Origin: Pascua guehoae
Taxonomy: Eukaryota; Basidiomycota; Tremellomycetes; Trichosporonales; Trichosporonaceae
NCBI GenBank assembly: GCA_001600415.1
Contig: BCJX01000007.1
Location: forward strand, 310,999 to 374,998
DNA length: 64,000 nucleotides
Direction: 5' to 3'
Part shown: piece after piece, positions 45,069-55,950 of the stretch
How the letters are laid out: each line of letters opens with the position of its first letter
Numbering within the stretch: the first letter of the stretch is position 1
Made by a program: the position numbers and the translations under genes
The notes under the pieces: generated by a model
What the model was told of the DNA's origin: nothing
The model's database searches: none
The model's input: only the letters and a program-made list of their open reading frames with translations

Positions 45069-47807
45069 ATGCGCGCCCTCGCCCTCGACGTCCGTCTCGC
45101 GGGGCCCTCGCGCTGGCCCACATATATCTTTTTGCTCCGCCCGCGCGTACTCGCAACACGCACCGGGACGCAGGTGCGGGGCAAGCGCACGCGCGCTGCC
45201 CCGACAGCAGTGGACAAACCAAACGCCGACGTGAGGTTGCTGCAGGCGTTGAAGCTAGCGAGGGCCGAGGTGCCGTCGACCCCGGCGGCGGAAACGTCGC
45301 CGTTGATACCTGGATCTCTCGACCAGGATCAGCCGAGCTTGGACCGCACCGACGACAGGGCCGCCGACGACGCGGAAACCCACAACACAACCCGCGACCA
45401 CGACCATGAACGCGACCTTGATGCGGAGCGCGAGCATACCTCGACACGGAATCCTGGCCTCCCCCGCCCGAGCATCACGGCATTTAGCGGCCGGCGGCGC
45501 CAGCGCATCACCCGCGCGGCGGAGACGGGGTATGCTGTTCCCTCGCTGCGTGTTGGGGACGCCGTGGCGGCGCTGGAGAGCGGAGATACAACGAGGGCGT
45601 TGAGGGTGGCGCATCGGCTGCTTGATGCGATGGCGTGGGAGGAGGGAGGGGGCGGGCGAGAGTTGTGGGACGGGTTGGTGGGAGCGGTGGAGGAAGGCTT
45701 GGAAACGGGGGAGGGGGTGGGGTTGGTGGACACGACCAAGCAGCCGTCCTCGGATACAGCTGGACGGGGAGCGACGACGGCCACTGAGGACGTGCACGAG
45801 GGTGATCGGGGGGTCGGCGATGTCGATGGTCCTGGACGCTTGGACGTCAACGGCGATGGGAGAAATCGAAGTTTCGAGGCTGGGCTTGGCGACACGACTA
45901 CCCCCGACGACAAGGCCGCCCCCAACGACACCGCCAGCGAGGCAGCCAGCGCGACCGACCTACCACCCAGCGCCCACGCCTATGCGGCCCTCTACACCGC
46001 GTTCCTCACCCACCCATACGGCAGCGCGCCCTCGTGCTCTCTCCTCGCTCGCCAGCTCCGCACCGGCGTGCCGTTTACACCCGCCGCGGCCGTCCTGGTG
46101 CTGCGGCACATGGGCCCGCACGGCGCGTTCCGCGCCACGCGGCTGCCGAGTATTATCCCCCTCCTCCCCTCGTCATACACCGGGGAGCTCTTTGCGCTCG
46201 TCCTCCGCCAGATGGTGAGGGAGACGCACGCCGCACCGGGCGAGGTCCGCGACCTCATTGTCGCCGGGCTCGCGGCCCAGGGCGAGCCGTCCACAGACGA
46301 CAGGTGGGACTGGCACCTCTGGTCCCCGCTCATCGCGTCGTACGCCCACAGCGGCGACTTTCGCGGCGGCCTCCGGGAGCTTGGCAAATTTCGCGCCCTC
46401 GTCGTCAAGGCCAGAGACGAGGCGGAGAGGGAGGGGAAGGCGTGGCCAGACGAAAGGCGCGGGGCCGTCGAGAGAGTGTACACTGCCGTTGTGAGGTTGT
46501 GGACCATGTCGAGGTTTGGGAGTGCCCGGAATAGGACGAGTCGGATCGCGTCGCGCGTGCCGGGAAAGCTGGCTGAGGATTTCGCGGGGCTGCTGGCGCC
46601 TGTTCATGGGAAGCAGGGAGCGGATGGTGCGGAGAGTAACGGAGCCGACACGCAAGCTGCCGCCAGCGACGCCAGAGACGCTCTTGGTGCAGTAGGCGAT
46701 GCAACGGACGCCCCCCCTACGAGTTCCAGCACCACAGCAGCGACTCACCCGCCCTGCGATGCCACTACCAAGCCCTTGCCCGCCAACACTGCGACAACTC
46801 AGTCGGTCGCACCCGACTACGCGCTCCTGCCCACAGCCTTTCTCCAAGCATGGCTCAACGCGGAACGCGTGGCTGGCAACATTGACACTGCCTCCCACGT
46901 CTGGTCGCACCTCTCTGGCGTGTCACTCACGGCCACACTCCTGGGTGTACCCCCCAAACGGAAGGTAGAGGTGGAATCCTACCTGGCCCTATTCAAGCTC
47001 CTCAAGCTCCTGCCACCGCCGCCATCCTTCCGCCCTCTGCTCAACTCGCTCCCGGCTCTCCCGGCGATCGCCGAGGGACTCCTATCCCTCATCACGGCGC
47101 AAAAGGTCCCCGACCTCCCACTCGTCCTCGCTCTCCTTCCCTTTGCGCCCGACTCGCGTACCGTCGACCTCGCGGGAACAGCTGTGATTCGCGCCGCCCG
47201 CGCGGGTGTCGTCCTCCCGCGCCCGTGGCCAAAATTCCCCCCCACAGACGACGGCCGCATCACCATTAGCGTCCAGGAGTGGCGGTGGCTGAATAATGTC
47301 ATGGCCATGGCGGATCTGCGCCAACGCCACCGCTCCGACGACGCCGCCGACGCCGCCGACTTTGAAGCACACACCGACGCAGACGCGCCCGACTCCCGCG
47401 CTTTGCACGCCGCCACCGACTCGGGCCTCACCACCCTCATCTCCACCAATACCATCCCCCACCTCCCGCTCGCGCGCCCCATGGCCGAACTGGCCGAGAC
47501 GGTCGTCTCGCGCAAGGATTCCCCTACCCGCACGTCATTTGCATTCACCCCCGAGACGTCCCCCGAGCGCTGGATGGTCGAGACGCACCGCGTCGTCTCG
47601 ACGGGCACGACGGCCGACCGCGCCCTCGCGGCCATCCCCGCCCTCAGCGCCGCGCTCCGCGCCGCCATTGTCGCAGACGCAAGGCACAAGGGCGTCCGCG
47701 GGCCCGACGACGTGATCCTCGCGCGGTGGATGCGGTATGCCGTCGCAACGCTGCCGGCGCGGTGGCGGGAGATGCTCGAGGGCGAGTATGGTGGGGAGTA
47801 CGAGTGA
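45069..47807 (+). CDS. Large helical-repeat protein, probably mitochondrial (PPR/TPR-like)
   Basis: Single exon, 912 aa, with the ATG at 45069 after a short CCAC-rich leader. The first 45 residues are Arg/Ala/Leu-rich with almost no acidic residues (MRALALDVRLAGPSRWPTYI..), like a mitochondrial presequence. A disordered Asp/Glu/Thr-rich region follows (about 70-300). The rest is a series of amphipathic helix pairs, for example AYAALYTAFLTHP, LIASYAHSGDFRGGLRELGKF, LLPTAFLQAWLNAERVAGNI and YLALFKLLKLLPPPPSF. This resembles degenerate pentatricopeptide or TPR repeats seen in organelle RNA-processing factors. No specific family is recognised. The frame ends GAGTGAGG, which could also be read as a splice donor, but no convincing downstream exon was found. 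Confidence 0.7.
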   Translation: MRALALDVRLAGPSRWPTYIFLLRPRVLATRTGTQVRGKRTRAAPTAVDKPNADVRLLQALKLARAEVPSTPAAETSPLIPGSLDQDQPSLDRTDDRAADDAETHNTTRDHDHERDLDAEREHTSTRNPGLPRPSITAFSGRRRQRITRAAETGYAVPSLRVGDAVAALESGDTTRALRVAHRLLDAMAWEEGGGGRELWDGLVGAVEEGLETGEGVGLVDTTKQPSSDTAGRGATTATEDVHEGDRGVGDVDGPGRLDVNGDGRNRSFEAGLGDTTTPDDKAAPNDTASEAASATDLPPSAHAYAALYTAFLTHPYGSAPSCSLLARQLRTGVPFTPAAAVLVLRHMGPHGAFRATRLPSIIPLLPSSYTGELFALVLRQMVRETHAAPGEVRDLIVAGLAAQGEPSTDDRWDWHLWSPLIASYAHSGDFRGGLRELGKFRALVVKARDEAEREGKAWPDERRGAVERVYTAVVRLWTMSRFGSARNRTSRIASRVPGKLAEDFAGLLAPVHGKQGADGAESNGADTQAAASDARDALGAVGDATDAPPTSSSTTAATHPPCDATTKPLPANTATTQSVAPDYALLPTAFLQAWLNAERVAGNIDTASHVWSHLSGVSLTATLLGVPPKRKVEVESYLALFKLLKLLPPPPSFRPLLNSLPALPAIAEGLLSLITAQKVPDLPLVLALLPFAPDSRTVDLAGTAVIRAARAGVVLPRPWPKFPPTDDGRITISVQEWRWLNNVMAMADLRQRHRSDDAADAADFEAHTDADAPDSRALHAATDSGLTTLISTNTIPHLPLARPMAELAETVVSRKDSPTRTSFAFTPETSPERWMVETHRVVSTGTTADRALAAIPALSAALRAAIVADARHKGVRGPDDVILARWMRYAVATLPARWREMLEGEYGGEYE

Positions 47808-48320
47808 GGTGTGGCGTCCCAGCGACTGCGGGGACTCGGAACCTGCCCGGGTGGTCTCGAAAGGATGAGCAGACTGACCTCAATCGCACTTGTGCCGACC
47901 CGAGATTGCACTCCAGACGGATGGGGATGACCATGTTGCCCCGTGGCAACGCACTTGTACACCGCTCATTGCATTGCACAACTCATGTATCTATTCACAA
48001 CGTAACAACATGATGTCGGTTCGCGAGCGCTGCGCGATCCAGTGCCGATCCGACCTGGCGTGTACAAACGTTCGCGCATTACTGTAATACCAAAAACCCA
48101 GAGCTCACTAAACCTTCTCGTGTTTTGACTTTTCTTCCCTCATGAGCTTGTCGTCGGCATCCCTGCTGTTGTCTCGTCTTTTCTTCGTTTCTTCTCTTGT
48201 TCGTTTCTTTCCTTCCCTGATTTTCTCTTCGCTTTGTTCTTGTTGTCCCCCCTCTTCCCTTGAATCTCCTCCTTCTCGTCTTCCCGTTCCCAGATCGTCC
48301 CGATGCGTCGATCTGCTCAG
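47808..48320. other. Convergent intergenic region
   Basis: 3' flanks of the plus-strand gene at 45069-47807 and the minus-strand gene ending at 48321. The T/C-rich tract 48125-48290 has open frames only because of its composition. Confidence 0.5.
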
Positions 48321-49009
48321 CTACTTATGCGCGAGGCGGGAATAGTGAAGCGAGAGGCCCAGCACGATGACAACGATGACGACGAGAACGAAACCCATGA
48401 AGGCCCAGCCGCAGCGGCGGGCGTAGCGGGCCTCGGCCTGGGGTCAGCTTGTGGCTTGGGAGGCGAGGATGGTAGGTGGGTGGGAGTGCCGGGGAGGGTG
48501 GTTTGGGAGGATTGAGAGGGAGGAGGAACGGGAAGGGAGAGGAAGGACACAGGACAAAGGATGAGGAGAAAAAAAGTGCCGGACCGTGGGGGGTGGGAAG
48601 GTGGTGAAGGAAGAGACTTACGGCGCGCACGAGGTCGACGGCCTCGCGGATGTGTTGTGCTTTGTTGGGGTCGGCGTCGGGGATCGGGATGGGGGTCTGG
48701 TTACTGCGTGTTAGCGGTCAGGAGCGGGAGAGGTAGGGTAGGTAGGCGAAGGGGAGGGGGATGGGCGGGTGGGGGTAGAGTAGTGAAGCAGGGTCCAGGG
48801 GGCAGTGGGGGCGTTGGGAGAGGAGGAAGGGGGGGAAGGCGGACAATAGAGGGTCCCCGCCGGCACAATAGATGATGGATCTTTTGTGAGGTGTGATGGG
48901 GAGGGAGACGAGGCGAGAGTGGCGGTGCCACTCGGGTCACATCACACCGACGTCCTCACAACACACACCGCCTATATCAGGTCTGGATCGTCCCCCACAC
49001 AATCCTCCT

Positions 49010-49068
<59 letters not shown>

Positions 49069-49880
49069 TCACAGAGGCCATCACGCCTCACCCCACCGCT
49101 AACCCGAAACATGGACGTCCACCAAACTCAAACTCACAGGAAACAGCCCACAAACCAGCAGGGCGGGCAGACCCAGCCCCACACCCACATGACCTGGTGT
49201 CGCGTAAGGGGCACGGCCGTGGTGGTGTACACCGGGAGCTCGGCCATGATGGGCGTGCGGTTAGTCCCCTGCATGGCGTAGATTGCATTTGCCGCGTTGT
49301 TGGCGTTGTTGGCGTTGTTGGCGTTGTTGTCGTTGTTGTTGCCGTTGCCGTTGTCGCGGTTACGGCGGTTGTTGGTGATGCGGCCAACGAGGGCCGTGAC
49401 GGACGCAGCCGGGTTGACGTTCTCGACCGACATGTTGCTCACCCAGCGCGCAAACGCCACAAACACATTCTCGGGCATGGCGTGCACGCGCACCTGGACG
49501 CCGCGCGGCGGGGGGATGGGGGTCGCCATGGTGGTGTCGGAGAATGTCGTCTCGAAGGACACGTCGCTAAATGCCGACAGGCCCGAGACGACCGACGCGG
49601 GGCGCGCACGGGGGGCGCTCATGAGACGCTCAAAGTAGTTGTCTGACGAGACCGACGTGTCGTACAGGATCGGGTAGGGGTCGCGCGGGACGCGCGTGGT
49701 GGGGCGGGTACGGAGGGGGGCGAGCGTGCGCGGCGTGCCGCGCGTGGGGACGGGGGCGAACGGGTCGTCGTTGGCGTATGGGTCGTCGAATGAGTAGGGC
49801 GGCAGGGAGCCGTGGGAGGGCGGGCGCGCGTAGGCCGGGGTGGTGGTGTACATTTCGTACAGCGTGGGTGAGGGCGGCAT
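48321..49880 (-). CDS. Two-transmembrane hypothetical protein with Asn-rich tract
   Basis: Three exons on the minus strand: 49880-49138, 48703-48622 and 48437-48321, giving 313 aa. The first intron (434 nt) begins GTGAGT, whose TGA ends the unspliced frame at 49134. Splicing joins ..FVGCF-L-NQTPIPIPDAD.. in phase 2, and the last two exons join in phase 0. The N-terminal 130 residues are Pro/Ser/Thr/Tyr-rich and cytosol-like. Next come a folded-looking segment (MPENVFVAFARWVSNMSVEN), an Asn tract of NNANNANN type, TM1 (about 229-248, VMWVWGWVCPPCWFVG), a 35-residue loop with RAAEARYARRC, and TM2 (about 284-305, GWAFMGFVLVVIVVIVLG). I recognise no family. A 248-aa truncated product is possible if the intron is retained. 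The intron holds the CA repeat. Confidence 0.68.
49011..49062. repeat. (CA)n microsatellite, about 26 units
   Basis: Uninterrupted alternating CA over about 52 bp, inside the first intron of the minus-strand two-TM gene, so GT repeats in the transcript. It can adopt Z-DNA and be bound by GU-repeat-binding splicing factors; any effect is inference. Confidence 0.95.
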
Positions 49881-50230
49881 CGTGAGTCGGTGGGTAGCGA
49901 AGTAGTTGTTGTCGAGGATGGTGGGTAGTAGGGGGTAACTCTGAGTTGTAGGGTGGGAGGGGAGAGGAGAGGGAGTGCTTGGTGGTCAAGCGCAAGTTGT
50001 CGGTCCAAGGTGGATGGATGGTTGATACTTCAACTCGAGAGGAGGGCGATTTTTGGCTGGTTTATATACCCTGCCTGTACGGGACATGTGCGGTCGCTAA
50101 AGTGCCTTCAAGCGCTTGTCAAGGCTAATCATGTTTATATTGACGGTGATGGGCGAGATGTGTGTGTGTGTGTTTGGGGTGGTGTGTGTGTGTTTGTTTG
50201 GGGTGGTGTGTGCGTGTTTGTTTGGGGTGG

Positions 50231-50264
<34 letters not shown>

Positions 50265-51186
50265 AAATGTAAGGAGTGTGGGTGTTTATAAAATGTAAGG
50301 AGGGTGCGGGTGCGTAGCGGGATGTGGTGGAGTGAAGCATGAGGTTAACGGTGTGGGGTGTGAGGTGCACAACGGACAACTGGGGCGTGTGCCGGGCAAC
50401 GGGTGTGTGTGTCGGGGTGTACGGTATTGTGTGGTGGTGCACGCCGAGGTCAGCGGTGCAGGACGGTGTGTGGATGGGGTTGTGTGGTTGTGATGAGTCG
50501 CTCGCGTTTGCCACTTTCACAACTGTCACTTGTCCCCCATGTGCCACTGCCCATGTCACATTAGGCCATTGCCCTCTCGGCTGCCTCAGAATCACGCGTG
50601 ATTACCAAGGGAGGGAATAGGCGAGCTGACATGTTGGAATCACGGACAGGGTACTTCGCTGTCAAGGGGGGGCGTCACCACTCGCACCAGCTTTCAACTG
50701 TGGCGTGCCCACGTTCCGAATGGACTGTATTGTCTGCCAGTTTGACATTGTCTGGAGAATTACCGTGCTCTTGATCGCCACCTGCCGGAGTGGCTACCGC
50801 GGCTTTCAGCCTGCGGCCGCCAAGTAGAAGTATGCACCTTGGGTCTTTGATAGCTGGGCTTGATATGGTGACCGGGAATAGGGGTTGGTGGTCGTCCCAG
50901 AACCACACAATGCCGACGGCGTTTCAGGTGGGGCGACTGTGATGGGATACATCATCAGCCACCAAGTAGAGGTACAGACAATGCATGTACATAACATCAG
51001 AGTACAGAACAAAAGCTAGCCACGATGTCTATGTGCTAAAAGTGCCATACAACGGAGTGCGCACACTCCGTGGAATCATGCCCGTTCATGCTCGGCCGCC
51101 TTCCGCGGTGCCCACAATTGCAGGCTGGGGCAAAGCGCCTCGCGCGGCGGCGATTCGCCCACGTCCCTCATTCTTCGTCCTGCGTC
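49881..51186. other. Intergenic, promoter of the two-TM gene and TG-rich repeats
   Basis: It contains a short TATATA-like element (50064-50069, in TTTATATACC) about 185 bp upstream of the start at 49880 on the minus strand, and the TG minisatellite at 50160-50264. GAATCACGCGTGATTAC near 50589 contains a 14-bp palindrome. No gene or RNA is seen in 50300-51186. Confidence 0.5.
50160..50264. repeat. TG-rich minisatellite with about 24-bp units
   Basis: Three imperfect copies of a TGTTTGTTTGGGGTGGTGTG-type unit (50171-50238), continuing into a pure TG run (50239-50264). Confidence 0.85.
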
Positions 51187-53218
51187 CTACGTGATGATGG
51201 CGAGGTACACTTCGCCAATGCCCTGGGCGCGGAGCATGAGGTCGCCGTGGTCGCCGTCCTCGACAAAGTGTATAACGACGTTGATTTCGTCGGGGTGCGA
51301 TGATAGAGCCTTGTTGAGCCATTCTGTCGTCAGCGGGCTCTTGGGTTTGGCAAGTGTTGACGAAGGGTTGGGAAGCTAGACGTGGAAGGCAGGGGAGTTG
51401 ATAGATAACGAATAGGTGACCACCCGACACGGTGGTTCTGGCGCCCATCATAAACGGGACTGTGACCGTGATGCACTCATCGAGGCCGGACTCGTTGTTG
51501 AGAACAAATCACCGTCTCACACATCTGTTCTCTTAATCACTGGGGCTCTCTGGCCCGGCCTGTCTGTTCTCGCGGCCGTCTTATCTCCAACAGTTGTTCA
51601 ATGGCCCTGTCCTATAACCTTGCCGGCGGTGTCAAGCTGTTAAGACCACATCCAGGAACAAACATTCGGACGTCACCCACACACACACACACCGCGGCCC
51701 AGCCTCACTCACCCTGACCGTTCTTTGGCACCATGCCATCCTGCCCGCCCCACCACACATTGATCTCCAACTTGTCGACGTCCTTGGCCCCCTGGTCATC
51801 GTCGCCGTCGTCCACGCACTGTGCCTGTCGTAACGACTGGGCGATGGCATCTAGCTCGGTCACAAACCACGCCGGGCCGGAGTTTATTCCACCGCGGTTC
51901 AAACACAACAGGTGCTCCTGGCCGATGCCGCGAAAGTCTTCAGCGTAGAGATAGTCTGTGGTGAGGTATTTTGCCGATGGAGCCCACAGCCGTCGACGCT
52001 CGCCCTCGCCCTCGGTCTCGGTCTCGGCCGCAGAGTCGACATCGGCCTCGGTATCGGGCACGGGAATGCTAGAGGCCGACGCTGTCTCTGGGAGTATTGA
52101 GGTGTCCTGTGGTTGTGGAGAGCTAGAGGCAGAGTTTTGTCGCGTCCCTGCGGCCGACGAGGCGGACGACCTCGAGGACAGGACCTCAAACCACGACTTG
52201 ACCGCGTTGACAGCTGCGCCGACGGCCTTGGTCGTCGCGCCGTAGGCCTCCTCGGCGCTCTTGACTGCTGGAATGATGTATGGCATCGTGAGCTCCTGCG
52301 TCGTAATGAGGCCATCGGGGATCCAATCGAGCAGCTGCCGGTACGCGAGAGGGTCCGTCGCTGGGAGGGGCGGGGACCAAGGGGAGACGAGGTAGAGTTG
52401 GGGTGGGGGTGCGAGCCCGGTCACAAAGATGGATGGATGCGAGGATAGTAGGCGGAGCGCGTAGCTGAAGGCGTTAGTGGCCATCTACGCGAGGGTGGGG
52501 TTAGAAGGCGATCGGAAAATCAGGGGCGGGGCCTGCCAGAGCCAGATCACCCAGCACAAAGTACGCACTACACACCAGCACTTGTTGTGACGAGGTGCGC
52601 CACCTTTACGTCGAGATGTTCGAGGACTGACTCGATGTGCACTTGTCGTCAGTCGCGGTAGATCTCGGGTTCTGGCAGGGGGTTGCGGCGTGTACGCACT
52701 GCAGCTTGTTTCTATGCGCTCAGCTAGTGGGACCATGGGGACGGCGCCGATGCCTGGGCGGTCGACGACAATGAGCCTGATGGCGTACCCGGCCGCGAGG
52801 GGGTCTGTTGATGGGTGTGAGTAGGCGAACGGCCAACGTGGTTGTGAGAGAGATGCATGGTGGTAAAGGAGGTGGTGAGAATAGCGACCGAACGTGAACA
52901 AGGGTTTTGCAGAGAGTGGGGCAATAACAACAAGCCAACAACCCGTGTCGGCGCACGCCCCCTCCACCGCCCATGCCATGGTGATCACTTACCCTGCGGC
53001 GCCGCAAACCACCGTGTGCACCCCGACGGAGGGACAAAGAGCACCGGCACGCCATTCGGGTCGCCAATGTCGGAATACGACACGGGCATGCCAGTCCGTG
53101 GGCAGCGGGGCAGCTTGCGGTTGAACTTGAAGAGCGCGAGGTAGCCATGTGGATCGGTCGTCGGCGTCGGCTCTGGGGGTTCGGGACGCTGGCGGGGTGG
53201 GCTGGGGCTCCTGTCCAT
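51187..53218 (-). CDS. Alpha/beta hydrolase-fold protein
   Basis: Five exons on the minus strand: 53218-52993, 52804-52700, 52641-52574, 52484-51713 and 51323-51187, giving 435 aa. Introns are 188, 58, 89 and 389 nt; phases close. The fold's marks are in order: GMPVSYSDIGDP and VLFVPPSGCTRWF (strand and oxyanion region), IRLIVVDRPGIG, the nucleophile elbow VTTSAG with Ser131, INVWWGGQDGMVP with the acid Asp382, and VEDGDHDDLM with His416. A Ser/Glu-rich insert (about 230-310) sits in the cap region. The elbow is T-T-S-A-G rather than G-x-S-x-G. The substrate cannot be predicted; relatives are annotated as esterase/lipase-like. The last exon lies across a long intron and is easily missed: without it the frame ends GQGE-stop. 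It is divergent with the SPP1 gene; starts are 281 bp apart. Confidence 0.85.
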
Positions 53219-53498
53219 GTCGTGGTGGTTGGAACTGTGCGTGGTGTCTGTGGCGTCTGTGGTGGGCGGGGTATGCAATGTGGTGGTGGGATGAGCAAAG
53301 GCAAGAAGAGTGATTGTGCGTGGTGGGACATGACGACGACGACGACGACGACATGGTCGCTGGCGCCGTAGCCGGCCTGCCCAGGATGACATGATGCGCC
53401 TCCACACCCGAACGGCAATGTTGACTTTTCTCAACCCACCAACCCCGCTTCATTTTCCTCAACCACCACACAACACCTGGCCCACGCTGCATACGGTC

Positions 53499-55685
53499 AT
53501 GGACGGCCAAGCAGCTGCACGACAAGCACACGGCGCATCAGGGGGCAGTCCAGGAGCCGGCGTCGGCGAGGCGCGTCCGGGCAGCCGAGAGCGAGCCGAC
53601 AGCGTCGACGCGTGCGGTAGCACTGGTGCTGCTCCTTTTGGGTCTCACGACCAACCACACGTCGTCAAGCACGCGCGAGACGAGGACAGTGCGCGGAGTG
53701 CAAGGAGCGACGGCACAAGTGGCGACGAAGACGACCAACAAGGACGCGAAGCAAAGCGTGCAAAGCTGGAGCACAATGTCGCCCCGCCGGTGACATCCCC
53801 TGCGCTCCCACCAGCCGATGGCAGTGAACGAGGTGAGGGAGCAGGAGCACATGCGCATCCCACGGGCCTGTCTGTGCCCCCTCCCGGCACCACCAAGCCG
53901 GCAACATTGGGCAAGCCACAGTCTGCCTCCCCTGCGCCTCTGCACGTGGACATTGGAGACGACCCAAGCCGAACAACAGATGCAGACAGACACGACCACC
54001 AGCACCAGCAGCACAACCACGGCTCCCGCGTCGAGAGAGGGGCCTCGCAGTACACGCACTCGAATCCCGCGACCCCGGCCACAGCGACGCCCGCCACGCC
54101 GGCGACCCCGGCAGGGAGCGGCGCACCGAGCCCAGATCCAGAAAAGGACGCACAGCTGCAAAAGATCCTGCTTGCAAAGGAGCGCAAGCGGGAACGTGAC
54201 AGGGAGCGCCGGGCACGTATAAAGGCCGAAAAGGAGCGCGAAAAAGAGCGCGAAAAGGAGCGCGAGCGCGAGAGGGAGGAGAAGGAAAAGGAGAAGGCTG
54301 AAGAGAGCCTGAAGGATACAAACAAGGTCAACAAGGACAAGAAGAGGCGACCAAAGGTACGTCGGGATGCATACCATGGGCCTCCTGACTGCTGCTGACA
54401 CGTGCTCCAGAGCGAACCACACACGCCTGCGGGGGGCTCTGACGCCGAGGACTACTGCATCTGCCACGGCGCGAGGGATGAGGACGAGGGCACCATGGTC
54501 GGGTGTGAGATGTGAGTGCCGGCAGGACCGGACGGGTGGAGTCTCCGTGTACAACTGAGTGCCGACGTGCTCTGGGGATGCTTCTGCCATGCTGAACGCA
54601 TACACGCACACACAAGAAGCGTCGCCTGTTACGATCATGCCATGGCGAGCACTGTGATCTACATGTCGACCTGCCAATCATTCACTTGCCCATTTACCGT
54701 TACTAACACCTCCAGCTGTGACGGGTGGTTTCATACTGGCTGTGTCGGCATCGACGAAGCCCGCGTCGACCTCTTAGACATTTACATCTGCACGGCGTGC
54801 GAGTCCCGCACTTCGCAGCGTACTCGGTACAAGCTGCTGTGCAAGCGCGAAGGGTGTGGGCGTGCACCACGAGCGGCGTCAAAGTGAGTTTGGGCAACGC
54901 GTACGGGTGTGCAATGTTCTGATCGTGCAGGTTCTGCTCGTCGCGGTGTGCTTTCCTGCATGCACAGGGTGTGCTATCGGGGCTTGACAAGACTACAGTC
55001 CCCGAGATTACGACCGCCCTCACGGGCTACCCCTCTCCTGCACCAACAGTGACAGTGGAACGCCCCGACGGCAAACCCTCAGAGGGCTCCGACAGCGACG
55101 ACTCTGCCACGGCGGCCGTGCTCGCATCGATTCGTGTACAGGCCCAGAGCGTTGTGTCTGCCCTCGAACTGGTCGAGAAACGCCAATCACTGCTCTCCCA
55201 AGTCCTCGCACGATGGGAGGCCATGGCGCCAGTGGCGAACCCGACCCCGGCGCCGGCGCCGAAGCGGAAGAAGAAGGGGACGCGCGAGTCCACGGTTGTC
55301 GACGAACGCCCGTGTGGGTGGGACGCGCGGTTGATTTGGGACGATGCAGAGGTGCAGGCCTGGGACGGCGAGCTGGACGGTGGGGAGCAGTGCATGGCTG
55401 GCCGGCGGTGTGACCGGCACGCAGGCTGGCAGAAGACCGTCCCTGTCGCCTTGGAGGTAGAGGTAGCCCAGCTTGTGAGTGCTGCCTTGAAGAGGGGCTT
55501 GGCTAACATGTTAGATGAGGAGAAAAGAGGAGTTAGCTGTGTATGCCGACCGGATCGAGCGGGTGCGCGATGCGGACGCAGCAGGCAGGCGAGCGAGGTG
55601 AGTACAGCCGGGCGTTCCGGGTTGAAGAGCGCGGCTAACGCGATGTAACAGGGAGGAAGCACATCAACACATGCAGCGAGTGTAA
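53499..55685 (+). CDS. SPP1: COMPASS (Set1C) PHD-finger subunit, Spp1/CFP1-like
   Basis: Six exons: 53499-54356, 54411-54511, 54716-54883, 54931-55474, 55515-55597 and 55652-55685, giving 595 aa. I take the ATG at 53499 because an upstream in-frame ATG (53391) lies in the short divergent promoter. The N-terminal 285 residues are disordered and end in a Lys/Arg/Glu single-alpha-helix-like run. Residues about 300-350 are a PHD finger (YCICHG, MVGCEICDGWFHTGCVG, YICTACES), which binds methylated H3K4. A Cys cluster follows (LLCKREGCGRAPR, KFCSSRCAF), as in the C-terminal zinc region of Spp1/CFP1, and then a helical tail with DARLIWDDAEV and MRRKEELAVYADRIERV. It should tether Set1 methyltransferase to H3K4me3. 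The last two exons are short and replace an unspliced read-through end at 55648. Confidence 0.85.
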
Positions 55686-55950
55686 TGTGGGGTCCACGTT
55701 AGTCATCAGACTATGTTTGGGAACGGGTAGAGTCGACGAGAGTGCATGGGGAACGTCTGTAATGTTCTATAGGTGTCGATGTAGACGATGACTAAAGCAG
55801 TTCTGGGCTGGGTGGACGACCTCCACTTGAATTTTCCGCCCTGTGACAAATCTTTGGCCCACTCACGCCCACGCCGTCATTTTTGTCAACACTCTCTTTC
55901 TTCATCTCAGTTTTGTTGCCATTTGTAACATTAGCACAAGCATCGACACA
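55686..55950. other. Short intergenic region before AAMP/SQT1
   Basis: 265 bp holding the SPP1 3' end and the AAMP promoter. A ctcactc..ATTTTTGTCAACAC leader lies before 55951. Nothing else is seen. Confidence 0.5.

Noticed and set aside
45069..47807. Extension of the PPR-like gene through the GTGAGG at its stop
   Set aside because: No downstream exon with a matching frame and a plausible acceptor was found.
49011..49062. CRISPR or other spaced repeat array
   Set aside because: Simple dinucleotide repeat without spacers; the host is a eukaryote.
51705..51713. End of the alpha/beta hydrolase at the stop 51705
   Set aside because: It would lack the catalytic His; an exon at 51323-51187 restores EDGDHDDLM in phase.
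54971..55648. Read-through C-terminus of the SPP1 gene ending at 55648
   Set aside because: Two canonical introns give a helical, charged tail in frame; the read-through reading is Cys/Arg-rich and senseless.
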